Assembly: GCA_021401465.1 (NCBI GenBank)
Contig: JADDMT010000038.1
Coordinates: 186,001-250,000, forward strand
From: Teratosphaeria epicoccoides
Taxonomy: Eukaryota > Ascomycota > Dothideomycetes > Mycosphaerellales > Teratosphaeriaceae
Reading direction: 5' to 3'
DNA length: 64,000 bases
Below, piece by piece: positions 11,002 through 22,567 of the stretch (position 1 is the stretch's first letter; every line of letters begins with the position of its first letter). A model generated the notes under the pieces. It was not told where the DNA came from. It worked only from the letters and a program-made list of their open reading frames with translations, and made no database searches. Made by a program: the position numbers and the translations under genes.

Positions 11002-13739
11002 TCAGATTAGCATGCCGAAGCTGTCAAGAACTCATGATCGGAGGTTGCGTTTACCATGGCTCGATTTCAGAGGTCTTGTGAAAGCCACCAGCGGACCTGC
11101 AATGATGAGCAACAGCTACAATGTCCTGCTGAAACTCCAGGGTCGATCGGCAGTGGCATATTGGATGGGTCGGAGGGCCGAAGTCAAATGACGGCGAATG
11201 AGCTGGCCAGATCGAGACCGAGGTTGGATTGGAGATTGGGGCGGATGTTGGAGCTTATGCAGTCCATCGGAATCACGGCACGAGATGTGGCGATGGGTCT
11301 GTATGGCAACAATGGTGGATCGGAGAGAGGGTCTAGAGATGTCACAAACGGCGTGGAGCTTCGCGATCCAAGATGATGCACTCCACGGCTTGATCGGGAA
11401 GCCTCCAGGTAATCTTGCGCGGTGCCAGTCTGCACGCTGGAGGTGGTCTCATGTGTCTTTCAGCAGCAAGAAGCTCTCACCAGTCTCCCGCTTGTCAGGC
11501 GCAATGGCGCAGACCGAGTCCGCCAAGAGTCGAAATCGTGATGCCAGTGCCATGATGTAGACGCCCACGCCTCCCACCCCAACACCCGAGATCTCTCGCC
11601 TGACCGCTCCTTCCTCATCCAGCCACCCTCGGCCCAATCTCGGCCTTGCACCAGCACAAATATAAAGATTTACCGTCTGAAAGCCTCACATCACCCCACT
11701 AGCGGACAGGTTGGCGAAATGGTGAAAGGATGGGAGCGTGATCGTGGGTGGCGGAGTGGTTAAGGGATGGAAATTGATGGACAAGTCCGCTGGTGGGGTG
11801 CCCTCGACAACAACGACCACCTTGGATTCGACTCCGATCGACCGAACTACTGACGCTGTTTACGAACGATGCTCCCGTGAGGTTAGATCCCTCGTCACCA
11901 TCTTGGTCCGCCCGGGGACTGCAGCGCTCGGCTCCTGCGGTGGCGAGAACTTGCCTTAGAAAAACCGGCCGGGAAGGTGTCTGGGGGATCCAGCACTGGA
12001 AGGTGTTCGAAAGTGGTTTTCTACCTTCTCATTCCCAAAAGGGATGAGGAGGGTCTTTTTGCTGAGCATTTGTCCGAGTGCACACAAATGTGTGTTTCTC
12101 AAGGGGGTCGGGAGTGTCTTTGTGCGGTACGTGCATCATATACCGTTGCACGATGCCACGTCCATTTGTCTCTAGACACTGTCACGCAATCGCCGGGTTC
12201 AGCAGCCCCAAAGACGCTATGCAATAGTTCAGGCTCCTGCCTATATGGAGAGCGGCCTCGAGGGATATGTATCAAAGCAGCGCTATGGAGCATCAGAACC
12301 GCTTGGATGGAGCTGGGTATGAGTGCGATCCCGTGGTCACTGATGAATGACTGGAGATTCCGCCTGATCGTTGCTTGCTGGCCGGAAATGCCATTCGTCA
12401 ATGGCTCGTGGACCGGAGACTTGCAATCGGATCAAGGACAGCTTGGCACGCCAGTGACATGCGATGCGTTCAGTCAATCCGAATCTCTGCGATGCTCTGG
12501 TGCGTGTGTAGCGAGAGTATCTCAGGCGTGGCCGTGCAAGGGAGCGAATTATCACTGCGCTTAGTCAGGATGTTGTGAGTAGGCGATCATGAGTCATGAA
12601 CTACAGCTGGGCTACGATATATGGGAGGATGGGAAAGGCAATAATGCAAGACGCACGCCAAGGAAACACGCCGTCCACGCCACTGCTATTTTCTACCAGT
12701 AGTATGCTCCCGTCGAGCAGCCCTACCTCTTCTACCCATCTTGCAAATCAAGACGACGATGCCAAAGCCAGATGCCATGCTCGATTTCCGAGTGAACGGC
12801 AAACCGACCCCAGACAGCTCGCTGCTATCCACCGCATAGCATTTCCAACCACAATGCCCCCAGTTTGTGACGGCGTAACTGGACCAGCGCCCATGAGATC
12901 TCACGGCGTCCGCTCGATCGCGGGAGTGGTCGACAGGGTGCCCGTCAAGCCCGTTTCCGTGGGATGCCGGAGTCAGGAATTGAATTCCTTCCTGTCTGCA
13001 CCGTCCGCCCTGACATGGTGTTGTTGTTCACTCGCCTTTAGGGCACGAACGGTGGCAAGTCTTCGTCCCCTCGTCTTGCTCGACAGCGCATCTTGTTGTC
13101 GCTCGCACCGCTGGATTCTCCAACATCCGACCCCCCCACGTTATACCCAGAGACACTCCGAATCCAGATTCTTCAGCTTGGATTGGGCAGCCGCATCCTG
13201 CAAGCTTCTGCATCGTCCCGACGGGAAACGCCAACCACGCCGAAGAATACACGAAGTATTGAGACCCTGCTCGTTCAGCTGCAGGCGAAGCCACGCCAAT
13301 GGTCTGAGACCGGGTTTGTAAGGTCCTAGGTCCTATCCTCGACTCAAATCTCTCGTTTCACACCAACCCCCAGAATTCTGTGTCTCCCTCTCTGAGCTGT
13401 GAAGAAGTCCAGACGTTCTCAAAATAGAGACATAGCGACGGGAGGGTACCTTGACTCGACAGCGCTCCTCGTAGTCACTCTGACCTACGCTAAACTCGAG
13501 ATCAATCCTGAGTACGCCCGCTGCCGCTGCGCAGACGCCCTGGCAACATCATGAGCACTATCACGCAAGCAACTTGCCAAGACCTCCACGCCTAGGGGAT
13601 GGCAAGAGTGGAACCGCCAGGCGCGCTCGGCTGACGACGGCGACACACGAGATGCTCGGCGTGAATTTTTCAAAAGAGTGTGGCAAGAGGGCGCTGCCGC
13701 TGCGGAGTGTTGACACGTGACTCGATAGTACATTCATCC
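11002..13739. other. Gene-poor stretch
   Basis: No recognisable gene. The longest frame (12596-13321, plus) is Ser/Arg/Cys-rich without any domain. On the minus strand a weak two-exon possibility starting at 11556 (MALASRFRLLADSVCAIAPD) would give about 55 residues; it is too thin to annotate. Confidence 0.45.
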
Positions 13740-14462
13740 CTAAATGCTGTTATCGGTGCGACTTGTCCGGTGTCTGGACAAAACCTGGTCGAAGCTAGGA
13801 GAAGGCTCCCTCAGCCACTCCACTCCACTCCACAGCCCTCCCACCCAACGACTCCCAAATGCATAAAGCCTCACCTCCACACTCTGCCTGACCTCCCCCT
13901 CCATCCCCAGCACCACAGGACTACAATGCAAACACCCGCCCGCCACGCCCGGGACCTCCTCACTCTTCGAGTCCGCGAACTTGATGATCAGCACTTCGCC
14001 CGGGCTCTGCTCCGACATCCAAGGCCACCTCTGCCCGCCCGGGTCCTTCGGCGGCACCGCCACGTAAGCCTCAATCAAGTACTCTCCCTCCCGCGTCACT
14101 TCGCCCCCCGCACGAAACTCGTGCGCCACAAGCTCAGATCCGTCGAGGGTGCGTCCGTCGAGGACGGCGATCGGGTCGCAGCGGACGGGTCGGAGCGGGC
14201 GCTGCCTTTCGCGGCCAGGAAAAGCCTACGGCACGTGAGGAAAAATCGGAGTGGGCGAATCACCTACCCAGACGCTGTAGCTGGCGTACCGCGGGACGTG
14301 CGCCACACTGCCCCTTGCGCGCGCGTCTGCGGCCGGGATGTCGCGACGGCAGAAGCGAAACGTGTCGCGGAAGCCGCGGAGGGAGTGGTCGATGCGGCAG
14401 TGTTGGGCGGGCTCGCCGTGGTGGCTGCCGTCGCGGCCGTTGACTAGTATTGCAGCTTCAGA
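13740..14462 (-). CDS. CmcJ/AsaB-type oxidoreductase (GA4-desaturase-like), 5' end missing
   Basis: Two coding blocks, about 14462-14268 and 14201-13740, join across a 66-bp intron (14267-14202) to restore YSVWRPLRP, the NVWRPL-type core of the CmcJ/AsaB family. Upstream is PAQHCRIDHSLRG, matching the family HxD segment. Downstream are DPIAVLDGRTLDGSELV, SPGEVLIIKFADS and RQSVEVRLYAF, all in family order. Relatives act in secondary metabolism as putative hydroxylases or desaturases (AsaB in aspergillic acid, CmcJ in cephamycin). The frame is closed by a TGA at 14465-14463 with no in-frame ATG after it, and no splice pair I can find supplies the N-terminal third. The tail after RLYAF runs about 40 residues longer than usual. 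No other biosynthetic enzyme lies within 10 kb. It may be a decayed or misjoined copy. Confidence 0.6.
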
Positions 14463-14927
14463 TCAGGGGAGTGAGACAGATACGGGATGGATGGAGGCGT
14501 TTGTTTGGGGGGGTTCGGCGGGCTGGGAGGCGAGGCAGGTGTTTGTTCGCGGGTTCGGCGGGCGGGGAGGCGAGGACGCCATGGTGCAGGAGGTCTGGCG
14601 AGCGAGGGCCTGCGAAGGCGAGGCGTCATTTTTCTGAGATCGTAGCTAGGACGTCTGTTGTGACGTGAATTGTGGGGGAGGTGGAGGCACGCACGCACAT
14701 ACACACGTGTTTTTTCCTCCTCCTCGAGAGGGGAAGCTAGCTCCCTTATGGTCGTCTTCATCTAGTTTTCCGATGCTTTGGCGAGCAATTTGTAACCGGG
14801 GATGAGCTCCCTCCTGCGTTCGAATCATGGGGTGGGAACAGGAAGGGGGAGGGGGGGGGAAAGGGAAATTGCAGCAGATTACTGTTCTCGAATCCATACA
14901 ATACTCTCTCCCACTCCGCCCGGGGCC
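14463..14927. other. Intergenic: ROT2 3' flank
   Basis: Contains the ROT2 3' untranslated region (with a G-run near 14847-14862) and the upstream region of the CmcJ-like frame. A Pro/Arg-rich open frame on the minus strand (14444-14761) is low complexity. Confidence 0.5.
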
Positions 14928-17900
14928 TCAGAACTGCACCTTCCACGCTTGCCCGACTTTCAGCCCCGGGTTCCGCACCACCACAAAAGCCGCCGTGCCC
15001 GCCTCCTTCTGCACCCATTCCACCTCCACCTTCCTCCCTCCCTTGCTCTTGGCGCCCACCTCCTCAGTGACCTTCACCTCCTGTTTGCTTTTCCACGCCG
15101 GCGGAGCATTGACCACAATAATTTTCTCCACGCGCACCTGCTCCATCGTCTTCAAAAACTCCTTCGCCTTCTTCCCGCTCGGCGTGCCACTCGGCGTCAG
15201 GTCCTCCGATACGAGCGACGAAGTCGATGAAGCGAAGGTGAAGCGGCGATGGATGTACGCGCCTTCCTGGTAATCGAACGAGGAGCCGTCGTCGAGGTAA
15301 AGCGTGCCTTCCGCGTCGCCTGAGTGTCCGAGCACGACGACGAGGGTGAAGGGATCGTACTTCATGAGGCCGGAGCTGCGGCGGGGGCGGTCGCGGCGAG
15401 GGATGATGTGTCCGCCTCGCATGAGGAGGGGGATGGTGTCGAGCGGCGCGGCGACGGTGATGGAGCCCGGGCCTTCGTAGGTCCAGAAGTCGAAGTAATC
15501 AAAGTACTTCTCGTGATCCGCGAGGTAGATGACTTGACTCTCCGCGCCTTCTTCCGTGACCGGTTTGGCGAGGAGACCGTAGGACCCGACGTAGAACTGG
15601 TCGTCGATGGCGAACCCCTTTTCGTCGCCCGGGTGAAGGTAGTAATTCGGTCGGATGATGGGGGCGCCGGTGGTCGACGCCTCGTGAAAGGCGGTGTACC
15701 ACGCGGGCAACAGGGCGTAGCGGAGTCGGAGGGCTTGCGTGATGATGCCGGTGTAGGGTTCACCAGCCAGGTAGGGTTCGCGGCGACGGGTGTCGATGTG
15801 GGCGTGTCCGCGGAAGTAGGGGTAGAAGGCTCCGGCTTGATACCAGCGGGTAAGGAGCTCTTTGCTGGGGTTGCCGAAGAAGCCCCCGACGTCGGCGCCG
15901 GCGAAGGGGAAGCCGGAGATGCCCATGGAGAGGATCATGGGGATGCTGGCTGCGAGGTGCGGCCATGCGGCTTGGTTGTCGCCGGTCCACATGGCGCCCA
16001 TCCTTTGGCTGCCCGAGTAGAAGGAGCGGGTCAAGACGAAGGGGCGGACGGGGTGTAGGTCTTCGTCCTTGTCTCTGGCGAGAAGGGCGTCGTAGGTCGC
16101 ATTGACGAAGGTCAGGCCGTTCAGATTGTGGACGTCTCGGTGCTCCCAGCGGCCGTGGTGCAGATTGTCTTTGGGCATCGTGGTTTCCGGGCCGTTGAAG
16201 ACGGATGGCTCATTCATGTCGTTCCACAGCCAGACGTTTTTGGACGTGCCCTGGAACCTGTCGTACCGGAAGAGGCTCTTCCACCAGTCGTGAGCCTTCG
16301 GGTTGAAGCAGTCGACCCAGTGAGAGCTACCCGGCCAGCACCAACCTTCGTAAATGGTGTCTTCCTTGTTGTGGACGGCCAGGTCTTTGGATTTGAGCTC
16401 GTCCACCACCGGGTAGTCGCCCTCGTTCTTGATGTGCGGGTCGATGATGACGACCAGCTTCCGCTCGTGCTCATCCAGCTGCTTCTCCATGCCCATCGGA
16501 TCGGGGAAGTTCATGGGGTCCCAGGTGAAGTACTTTTTGCCGTCGGTGTATTCGATGTCCAGCCAGATGACATCGTAGGGAATCTTGTGCTTGTCGAACT
16601 TGCGGTCGACATCCCTGACATCTTCGTCGGTCACGTAATTCCAGCGGCACTGATGGTAGGCGATGGCGAATTGCTGGGGCAGCTGGGTGTAGCCGGTGAG
16701 CTCGCCGTACGCTCCGATGACGTCCTGCGGGGTCGGGCCGAGGAAGACGAAGACGTCGAGCAGGCCCGACTCGCTGATCCAGTGTGTCTGAGTGGTCTTT
16801 GAGGCGGCAATGCCCAGACTGAGCGGGTTGGCCGAGGTGGTGTGCTTGGTGATGTCGATCCACGTCTCGGCGGCATTCAACCAGAAGACGCCGACGGTCG
16901 AGTCCTTCTTCTGCGCCTGCATGAAGGGGATGGCGCCGTAGAGGGTCATGGGACTGTCCATCTCATACTCGAAGACGTCGCTGTTGTACAGTCTGTACGG
17001 GTCGGTGTATTTGCCGTCGCCGTCGCCGTCGCCGCCCCGCGTTTCTTTCAGCGACAGCGGTCCGGCGTGTCCGGGCACGCCGTAGACGTAATGGTAGCCC
17101 GGGAAGGTGATGTCCAACGCCACCGCCTCCGGGCCTCTCGGCTTCGTGTCGGTGTTGCCTCCAAACGACTCGTCCCACCACGTGCTCTCATCTTCACCGG
17201 GCTCATCCTGGGTCTCGCCGGCCGCTCCCTCGCCCTCCTTCTTCTCTTCGCCGGGCTTCTCCCTCTCCTCCCGCCAGTGCTCCACATTCAACAAGCGCCG
17301 GTCATTGAACATGATCTGGGTCTCGCCATCTCGCTTGAAGTCCACGGCGAAGGGGCGGTGGCGGATGACGGCCTCGAACTGGCTGGCGGGACCATAGACG
17401 ATCGTGGTGGTGCCTTCCTCGGCATGCGCACTGGTGGCGGCGGCGCTGCTGACCTTGGTGCCTCCGACAATGGCCCACTTGCCGGCCTCGTTGTAGCGCT
17501 GCTTCTTGGCTTTGCTGTCGTGTCGGAGCTCAATCTGCCCTTTCTGTCTCTTCTCCTCGTCGATGGTCACGCGAGCCGTGCCGGACTCGTAGAAGGCGAC
17601 CGTCAGCGGCAGCCTGACCGTCTCGTCACCGGGCCCGAGCTGCTTGGACACGACGCCCGTCAAGACGCCGTGGTCGAAGGTGATGGTGGCGGCATCGAGA
17701 GCGTAGGGCGAGACGAAGTGGGAGTCGGCGAGGACGTGGTCGGCGTAGGCTCGGTTGCGTCGACAGAAGCCCGATTGATGGCATGTCTTGAAGTTGTCCT
17801 TCTTCACGCCCACTACGAAGATCAGTGGCGAAATGCATAGCTATCCTGACCGACCGACTTACCGACCGGCGTGACGAGAAGACACAGCGCTCCCAAGAGC

Positions 17901-17971
17901 GACAACAACCAGCACCACCCGCACCACCCGCCGCTTGTCCAGCGGGAAGGCAAGCGATTCGGGCGGATCAT
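14928..17971 (-). CDS. ROT2: Glucosidase II alpha subunit (GH31)
   Basis: Exon 1 (17971-17863) encodes MIRPNRLPSR followed by a Trp/Leu-rich hydrophobic stretch ending LCLLVTPV, an ER signal peptide. A 50-bp intron (17862-17813) splits a Val codon, and exon 2 (17812-14928) encodes the rest, 997 residues in all. The enzyme trims the two inner glucoses from N-glycans in the ER as part of the calnexin cycle. GH31 landmarks: WLWNDMNEPSVF near residue 565 with the nucleophile Asp, and MWTGDNQAAW near 645 with the acid/base Asp. The opening VKKDNFKTCHQSGFCRRNR is the conserved mature N-terminus of this subunit. An acidic insert (residues about 230-260) is usual in fungal homologues. The beta subunit is not in the window. 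Confidence 0.95.
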
Positions 17972-18240
17972 GACAGGCGAATCAATCAATCAATCAATCA
18001 ATCAATACAGACATGTACAGAATAACAATCAACAGTCACTCACGTGCAGCAATTCTCACCCAGTGCACTGCCAAGCACACCAGAGCTGCTCGGTGCCCCG
18101 TGTTTCTCCGTCTGTCTAGTCTCTGCCCTCCAGCTTGACCAGCCGCTGCCCCCACCATCCCACTCTGGACGCCCGAGAAATTGTCCACACACATCCTTCT
18201 CCTCCCTCACTGGCCAGACTAGCAACAAGCACTGCACAAC
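17972..18240. promoter_or_regulatory. Divergent promoter, ROT2 / NDK1
   Basis: 269 bp separate the ROT2 start (minus) from the NDK1 start (plus), so both promoters must lie here or overlap the neighbouring 5' ends. Confidence 0.6.
17980..18006. repeat. AATC microsatellite
   Basis: Six to seven copies of ATCA/AATC within the 5' untranslated region or promoter of ROT2, 10-35 bp upstream of its ATG. Confidence 0.9.
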
Positions 18241-19002
18241 ATGACTTCGGAACAGACGTATGGCCATCCACATCAACCACGAGCAGTACACGCTAATGGT
18301 CAAAACAGCTTCATCGCAGTCAAGCCCGACGGTGTCCAGGTGAGTCAAGCGGCAGAGACACGCCTGCTGGACTCGCCAAATGCTGACCGATCACTCGCGG
18401 CAGCGCGGCCTCGTCGGCGAGATCATCTCCCGCTTCGAGAAGAGAGGGTAGCATCACCTCACCAAAACACCCCCCTCCCTGCCCCACCATCCTGACGCTC
18501 TCACAGCTTCAAGCTCGTCGCCATCAAGCTCGTCACCGCCACCAAGGAGCACCTTGAGAAGCACTACTCCGACCTGAGCGAGAAGCCTTTCTTCAAGGGC
18601 CTCGTCACCTGTGCGATCCATCCTGACCACCCACAACAGCACATCCCGCAGGACCACCACTGACGGACACGCCGCAGACATGGGCAGCGGCCCCATCTGC
18701 GCCATGGTCTGGGAGGGCCGCGAGGTCGTCAAGACCGGCCGTCAGATCCTCGGCGCCACCAACCCGCTCGCCTCGCAGCCGGGCACCATCCGCGGCGACT
18801 ATGCCATTGTGAGTCCAACGGCCCCCCGCCCCGCACGGAGAGGAGCACGCCCACTGACGAGCGCATGCAGGACGTCGGTCGCAACGTGTGCCACGGCTCC
18901 GACGCCGTCGAGTCCGCCCAGAAGGAGATCGCGCTGTGGTTTGAAAAGGGCGAGATTCAGAGCTGGAAGCAGGCTCAGCATGACTGGGTGTACGAAAAGT
19001 AG
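18241..19002 (+). CDS. NDK1: Nucleoside diphosphate kinase
   Basis: Six exons: 18241-18257, 18309-18339, 18404-18447, 18507-18610, 18678-18808, 18871-19002. All junctions are GT..AG and in phase, and give a 152-residue protein, the standard length. It transfers the gamma-phosphate from ATP to NDPs through a phosphohistidine. Landmarks: TFIAVKPDGVQRGLVGEIISRFEKRGFKLV at the start across the first three junctions, MVWEGREVVKTGRQILGATNP in the middle, and GRNVCHGSDAVESA with the active-site His. Exon 1 is only 17 nt (six residues, the last codon split). Five introns in 459 coding bases is dense compared with the nearly intronless neighbours, but is typical of this gene in fungi. Confidence 0.96.
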
Positions 19003-19470
19003 ATGTGCTGTCCGATGGTGGACCGCACGAAGTGGCATGACTTCCTCGTAGACCATGCATATGGACAAAATGGAGACCGAATAGAGGAGCGTAATGGCTT
19101 CAAAATCAAATGTCGAAAAGTGCTGGACTTTTGCTGCTTGTTCTTTTCACATTTTCGACCCCGGCGACGGCATGTATGGGCGAATGCGTCTCACGGGTCC
19201 CATCAGGAAGAAATCCTCAGTAGACCTCTCCACTGTATTTAACGACTCATCACGCTCGGTCCATTCGTTCATGTACGCGAGCTGAGTCATTCTCATGCTA
19301 GCGGCGGCTATCCCCGCTACTTTGGTCAGCACCTCGACTGCGCTCTTTAACAATCCCTGGACGCATCACAACTCACCCACACATTCATAGACTCGTGGCC
19401 AGGCAGGGAGCGTTGAACAGTCGCTAGCGTATTTAGGTCCGGTGACGGAAAGAAGCGAACCCAGCGGAGG
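19003..19470. other. Intergenic: NDK1 3' flank and SSL2 promoter
   Basis: The neighbours are tandem on the plus strand. I see no gene-like frame between them. Confidence 0.5.
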
Positions 19471-22089
19471 ATGCCAATGGCAACGAAGCGCAAGGCCCCG
19501 GCGGCAGGAGGGCGGCCGGCGAAGAGGGCGGCATCAGGCATGAACACCCCCGTTAGCCTGGACAGCGACGATGACAAGGACGACGACAACGACGACTTGA
19601 GCGACAGTGATGCGTACATGTCGAGCGCCGACGACGACAGTCCCGCGCATGCGTCATCCGCCAAGAAGAAGAAGGACCGGAAAGAAAGGCACAAGTACGA
19701 TGAGGTAGTCAAGCAATTCCAGCCATCTGCATATGATACACGGACCAGGAGGGCAGACGGCGGCCTCGACCCGGCCAGCCGTCTCTTCAAGCCGCAGCAT
19801 GACTTCTCCGACGAGCCACTCAAGCCCGATCACCGACTGCGCCCCCTATGGATAGACCGGCACAACGGCCGCATCGTGCTCGAGACCTTCTCGCCGAGCT
19901 TCAAGCAGGCTCAGCAGCTGATGATCAATATTGCGGAGCCGCAGAGTCGGACGACGAACATGCATGAGTACACCATCAGCACACACAGTCTGTTCGCCGC
20001 CGTGTCGGTGGGCATGACGGAGAGAGATATCCTCGAGAGACTCGACGTCTTCTCCAAGACGAAGCTCCCCGAAGGCATCGTCAACTTCGTGCGGAGCTCC
20101 ACCAGTTCATTCGGCAAAGTGCGCCTCGTGCTCAAGCACAACCGATATTTCGTCGAGAGCAATGAGGCCGCCATTCTGCAGAAGCTGTTGCGCGAGCCGG
20201 CCATCGCCGCCTGTCGGGTGGAGGAGACGGGCGAGCTTCGCACGGAGAAGGCGGCCACGAAAGGCAGCTTGATCATTCCGGGGACCAAAGATGCCGTGCA
20301 AAATAAAGAAGCCGCGGCCGCTCTCGAGCAGCAGCAGCAGAAGAAGCAGCGGCAGCATGACGACGAAGAGTCCGACGACGAGTTTGGCGGGCGTGAAGCC
20401 GAGAAAGACATGACCGATTTCTTGCGCGACGAAGAGGATGATGATGAGGTCGATCAAGTGCACTCGTTCGAGATCGACGGGAGCAAGATTCAGACGGTGC
20501 AGGAGCATTGCGACGTGGTCATGAAGTTACCCCTCACCCAGGAGTACGACTTCCGCGCGGACGAGCACAATCCCACCTTGGACATCGACCTCAAGCCCAG
20601 CACGCAAATTCGATATTACCAAGAGCACGCGCTGAGTAAGATGTTTGGAAACGGCCGCGCTAGAAGCGGTATCATCGTCCTGCCATGCGGCGCCGGCAAG
20701 ACGCTCGTCGGCATCACTGCGGCATGTACGGAGAAGAAGTCGGTCATCGTGCTCTGCACCTCCGCCACCAGCGCGGGGCAATGGAAAGCGGAATTCGTCA
20801 AATGGTCCAACGTCAACCCGGATGATGTCATCGTCTTCACGTCGTCGGAGAAGAGCCGAGTGCCCAATCGCGCCTGCGTCATCGTCTGCACATACTCCAT
20901 GGTCACGCAAAATGCCCGCCGCGCCCACGACAGCCAACAAGTCATGGACCAGATCACCTCGAGAGAATGGGGTCTCATGGTCCTCGACGAAGTCCACGTC
21001 GTGCCCGCCGAGATGTTCCGACGCGTCACCGAGCGCATCAAGACGCACTCCAAACTCGGTCTCACCGCCACCCTCCTCCGCGAAGACGACAAGATCAAAG
21101 ATCTCAACTTCCTCATCGGCCCCAAACTCTACGAAGCCAACTGGCTCCAACTTAGCGACGAAGGCCACATCGCCCGCGTCCAATGCGCCGAAGTCTGGTG
21201 TCCCATGACTACCGAGTTCTACGGCGAGTACCTCCTCGCCACGACCACCAACAAGCGCTCCCTCCTCTCCACCATGAACCCGCGCAAATACCAAGCCTGC
21301 CAATTCCTCATCGACTTCCACCAACGCCGCGGCGACAAAATCATCGTCTTCTCGGACAATGTCTATGCGCTGCAGAAATACGCCATGGGCATGGGCAAAC
21401 CGTTCATCTTTGGCGAAACCAATCAACGCGAACGCGACACGGTGCTCCAGAACTTCCAATTCAACGATGCCGTCTCCACCGTCTTCCTCTCCAAGATCGG
21501 AGATACCTCGCTCGATTTACCGGAGGCCACGTGCCTCATCCAAATCTCGTCGCACTACGGTTCCCGACGCCAGGAAGCGCAACGGCTCGGCCGCATCCTC
21601 CGAGCCAAGCGCCGGAACGACGAAGGCTTCAACGCCTTTTTCTACTCCCTGGTCAGCAAGGACACGAACGAAATGTACTACTCCTCCAAACGCCAAGCCT
21701 TCCTCGTGGATCAGGGGTACGCCTTCAAAGTCATTACGCACTTGAACGGCATCGACCGCATGCCGGGCCTGCAATTTTCCACGTACGAGGAGCGGATGTC
21801 GCTGCTCACGGACGTGCTGTTGAGGAGCGAGACGGACGGGGACGAGGAGAGGATCGTGGACGATTTGTTCTCGGAGAAGTCGACGTCCAGGAAGAGTGGG
21901 AGGAGGGGCGCGGGGGTCAAGCGGCAGGCGGGCACGTTGAGTGGGTTGGCGGGGGGGGACAATATGGCGTATTTGGAGTATGGGAGGGGGGGGGCGAACA
22001 AGTCGTTGGAGAAGGCGAGGAGTGCGTTTTTCAAGAAGGAGGAGAGGGAGAGGGAGAGGAGGAGGAAGAATGCTAGGAATTTGTTGTGA
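19471..22089 (+). CDS. SSL2: TFIIH subunit, 3'-5' DNA helicase/translocase XPB
   Basis: One uninterrupted 872-residue frame. SSL2/XPB (ERCC3) is the TFIIH ATPase that opens promoters and works in nucleotide excision repair. Residues 1-80 are basic then acidic (nuclear-type linker). The XPB N-terminal domain covers about 100-290 (RPLWIDRHNGRIVLETFSP). The helicase core has the Walker A LPCGAGKT near 404, the box II LDEVHVVP near 505, the XPB-specific RED motif in TATLLREDDK near 537, and motif VI QEAQRLGRILRAK near 700. A Gln/Asp-rich insert lies at about 290-335. ATG 19471 (MPMATKRK) is used; ATG two codons on is equally possible. The stop is TGA 22087-22089. Confidence 0.97.
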   Translation: MPMATKRKAPAAGGRPAKRAASGMNTPVSLDSDDDKDDDNDDLSDSDAYMSSADDDSPAHASSAKKKKDRKERHKYDEVVKQFQPSAYDTRTRRADGGLDPASRLFKPQHDFSDEPLKPDHRLRPLWIDRHNGRIVLETFSPSFKQAQQLMINIAEPQSRTTNMHEYTISTHSLFAAVSVGMTERDILERLDVFSKTKLPEGIVNFVRSSTSSFGKVRLVLKHNRYFVESNEAAILQKLLREPAIAACRVEETGELRTEKAATKGSLIIPGTKDAVQNKEAAAALEQQQQKKQRQHDDEESDDEFGGREAEKDMTDFLRDEEDDDEVDQVHSFEIDGSKIQTVQEHCDVVMKLPLTQEYDFRADEHNPTLDIDLKPSTQIRYYQEHALSKMFGNGRARSGIIVLPCGAGKTLVGITAACTEKKSVIVLCTSATSAGQWKAEFVKWSNVNPDDVIVFTSSEKSRVPNRACVIVCTYSMVTQNARRAHDSQQVMDQITSREWGLMVLDEVHVVPAEMFRRVTERIKTHSKLGLTATLLREDDKIKDLNFLIGPKLYEANWLQLSDEGHIARVQCAEVWCPMTTEFYGEYLLATTTNKRSLLSTMNPRKYQACQFLIDFHQRRGDKIIVFSDNVYALQKYAMGMGKPFIFGETNQRERDTVLQNFQFNDAVSTVFLSKIGDTSLDLPEATCLIQISSHYGSRRQEAQRLGRILRAKRRNDEGFNAFFYSLVSKDTNEMYYSSKRQAFLVDQGYAFKVITHLNGIDRMPGLQFSTYEERMSLLTDVLLRSETDGDEERIVDDLFSEKSTSRKSGRRGAGVKRQAGTLSGLAGGDNMAYLEYGRGGANKSLEKARSAFFKKEERERERRRKNARNLL

Positions 22090-22270
22090 GGGACGAAGGG
22101 CTTCTCCGTGCTAGGTTTTGGCTGTGGTATCGCGAGGTCATGAGCAGCAGTACCAGAACTTTTGCGGGTCTTGTTCTGCATTCGTCTTCTCTTCCCTGCC
22201 CTGCTCCCGCACGACAATCTTGTCATGTCCCTCCTGTTTTTCCTTGTTCTGTTCCACGACTCCTCGCTCT

Positions 22271-22345
22271 TGGTTTTTTTTTTTGGTTTTTTTGTGTCTT
22301 TTTTTGTTTTATCGGGAGATTTTTTTTTCTTCTCTACGCAGCTTC
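22271..22345. repeat. T-rich low-complexity tract
   Basis: Runs of T broken by G or C, 180-255 bp beyond the SSL2 stop. Likely part of its 3' untranslated region or terminator. Confidence 0.8.
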
Positions 22346-22500
22346 GCTGTTGCATCCCCATTCCGTTTTATTGTAATCCAGTCCATGGTCTGGTCTGGTC
22401 TTTTTGTAGCTTCGCAAAAGGGGGGGGAAATCCAGGAGCTGGGAAGGAAGGTACCGCTTGCTCGCTTGCTTCTAGCAGAATACAGACAGCTACCTACCCT

Positions 22501-22567
22501 ACCTGACCTTACCTTACCTTACCTTCCAGTAGCCTTTTTCTTTTCTTTTCTTTTCCTTTTTTTTTTC
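22501..22567. repeat. ACCTT and CTTTT short tandem repeats
   Basis: About five ACCTT units (22501-22527) followed by CTTTT units and a T-run (22533-22567). Confidence 0.8.

Noticed and set aside
11452..11556. Possible two-exon minus-strand mini-gene (MALASRFRLLADSVC...)
   Set aside because: Only about 55 residues with one weak intron; too little evidence.
12596..13321. 241-codon plus-strand frame
   Set aside because: Arg/Ser/Cys-rich, no domain, no signal peptide, no conserved-looking blocks; likely chance.
6000..14500. Secondary-metabolite gene cluster around the CmcJ-like frame
   Set aside because: No PKS, NRPS, terpene synthase, P450, transporter or pathway regulator nearby; a lone tailoring-type frame is not a cluster.
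14812..14832. GCGTTCGAATC resembling a tRNA B box
   Set aside because: No A box at the right distance, no acceptor-stem pairing, and the flanking G-run does not fit a tRNA.
15324..17840. Long plus-strand frames (244 and 332 codons) opposite ROT2
   Set aside because: They are antisense shadows of the GH31 gene, caused by its high GC third positions; no domain.
20527..21459. 310-codon minus-strand frame opposite SSL2
   Set aside because: Shadow of the helicase gene; composition follows the reverse complement of its codons.
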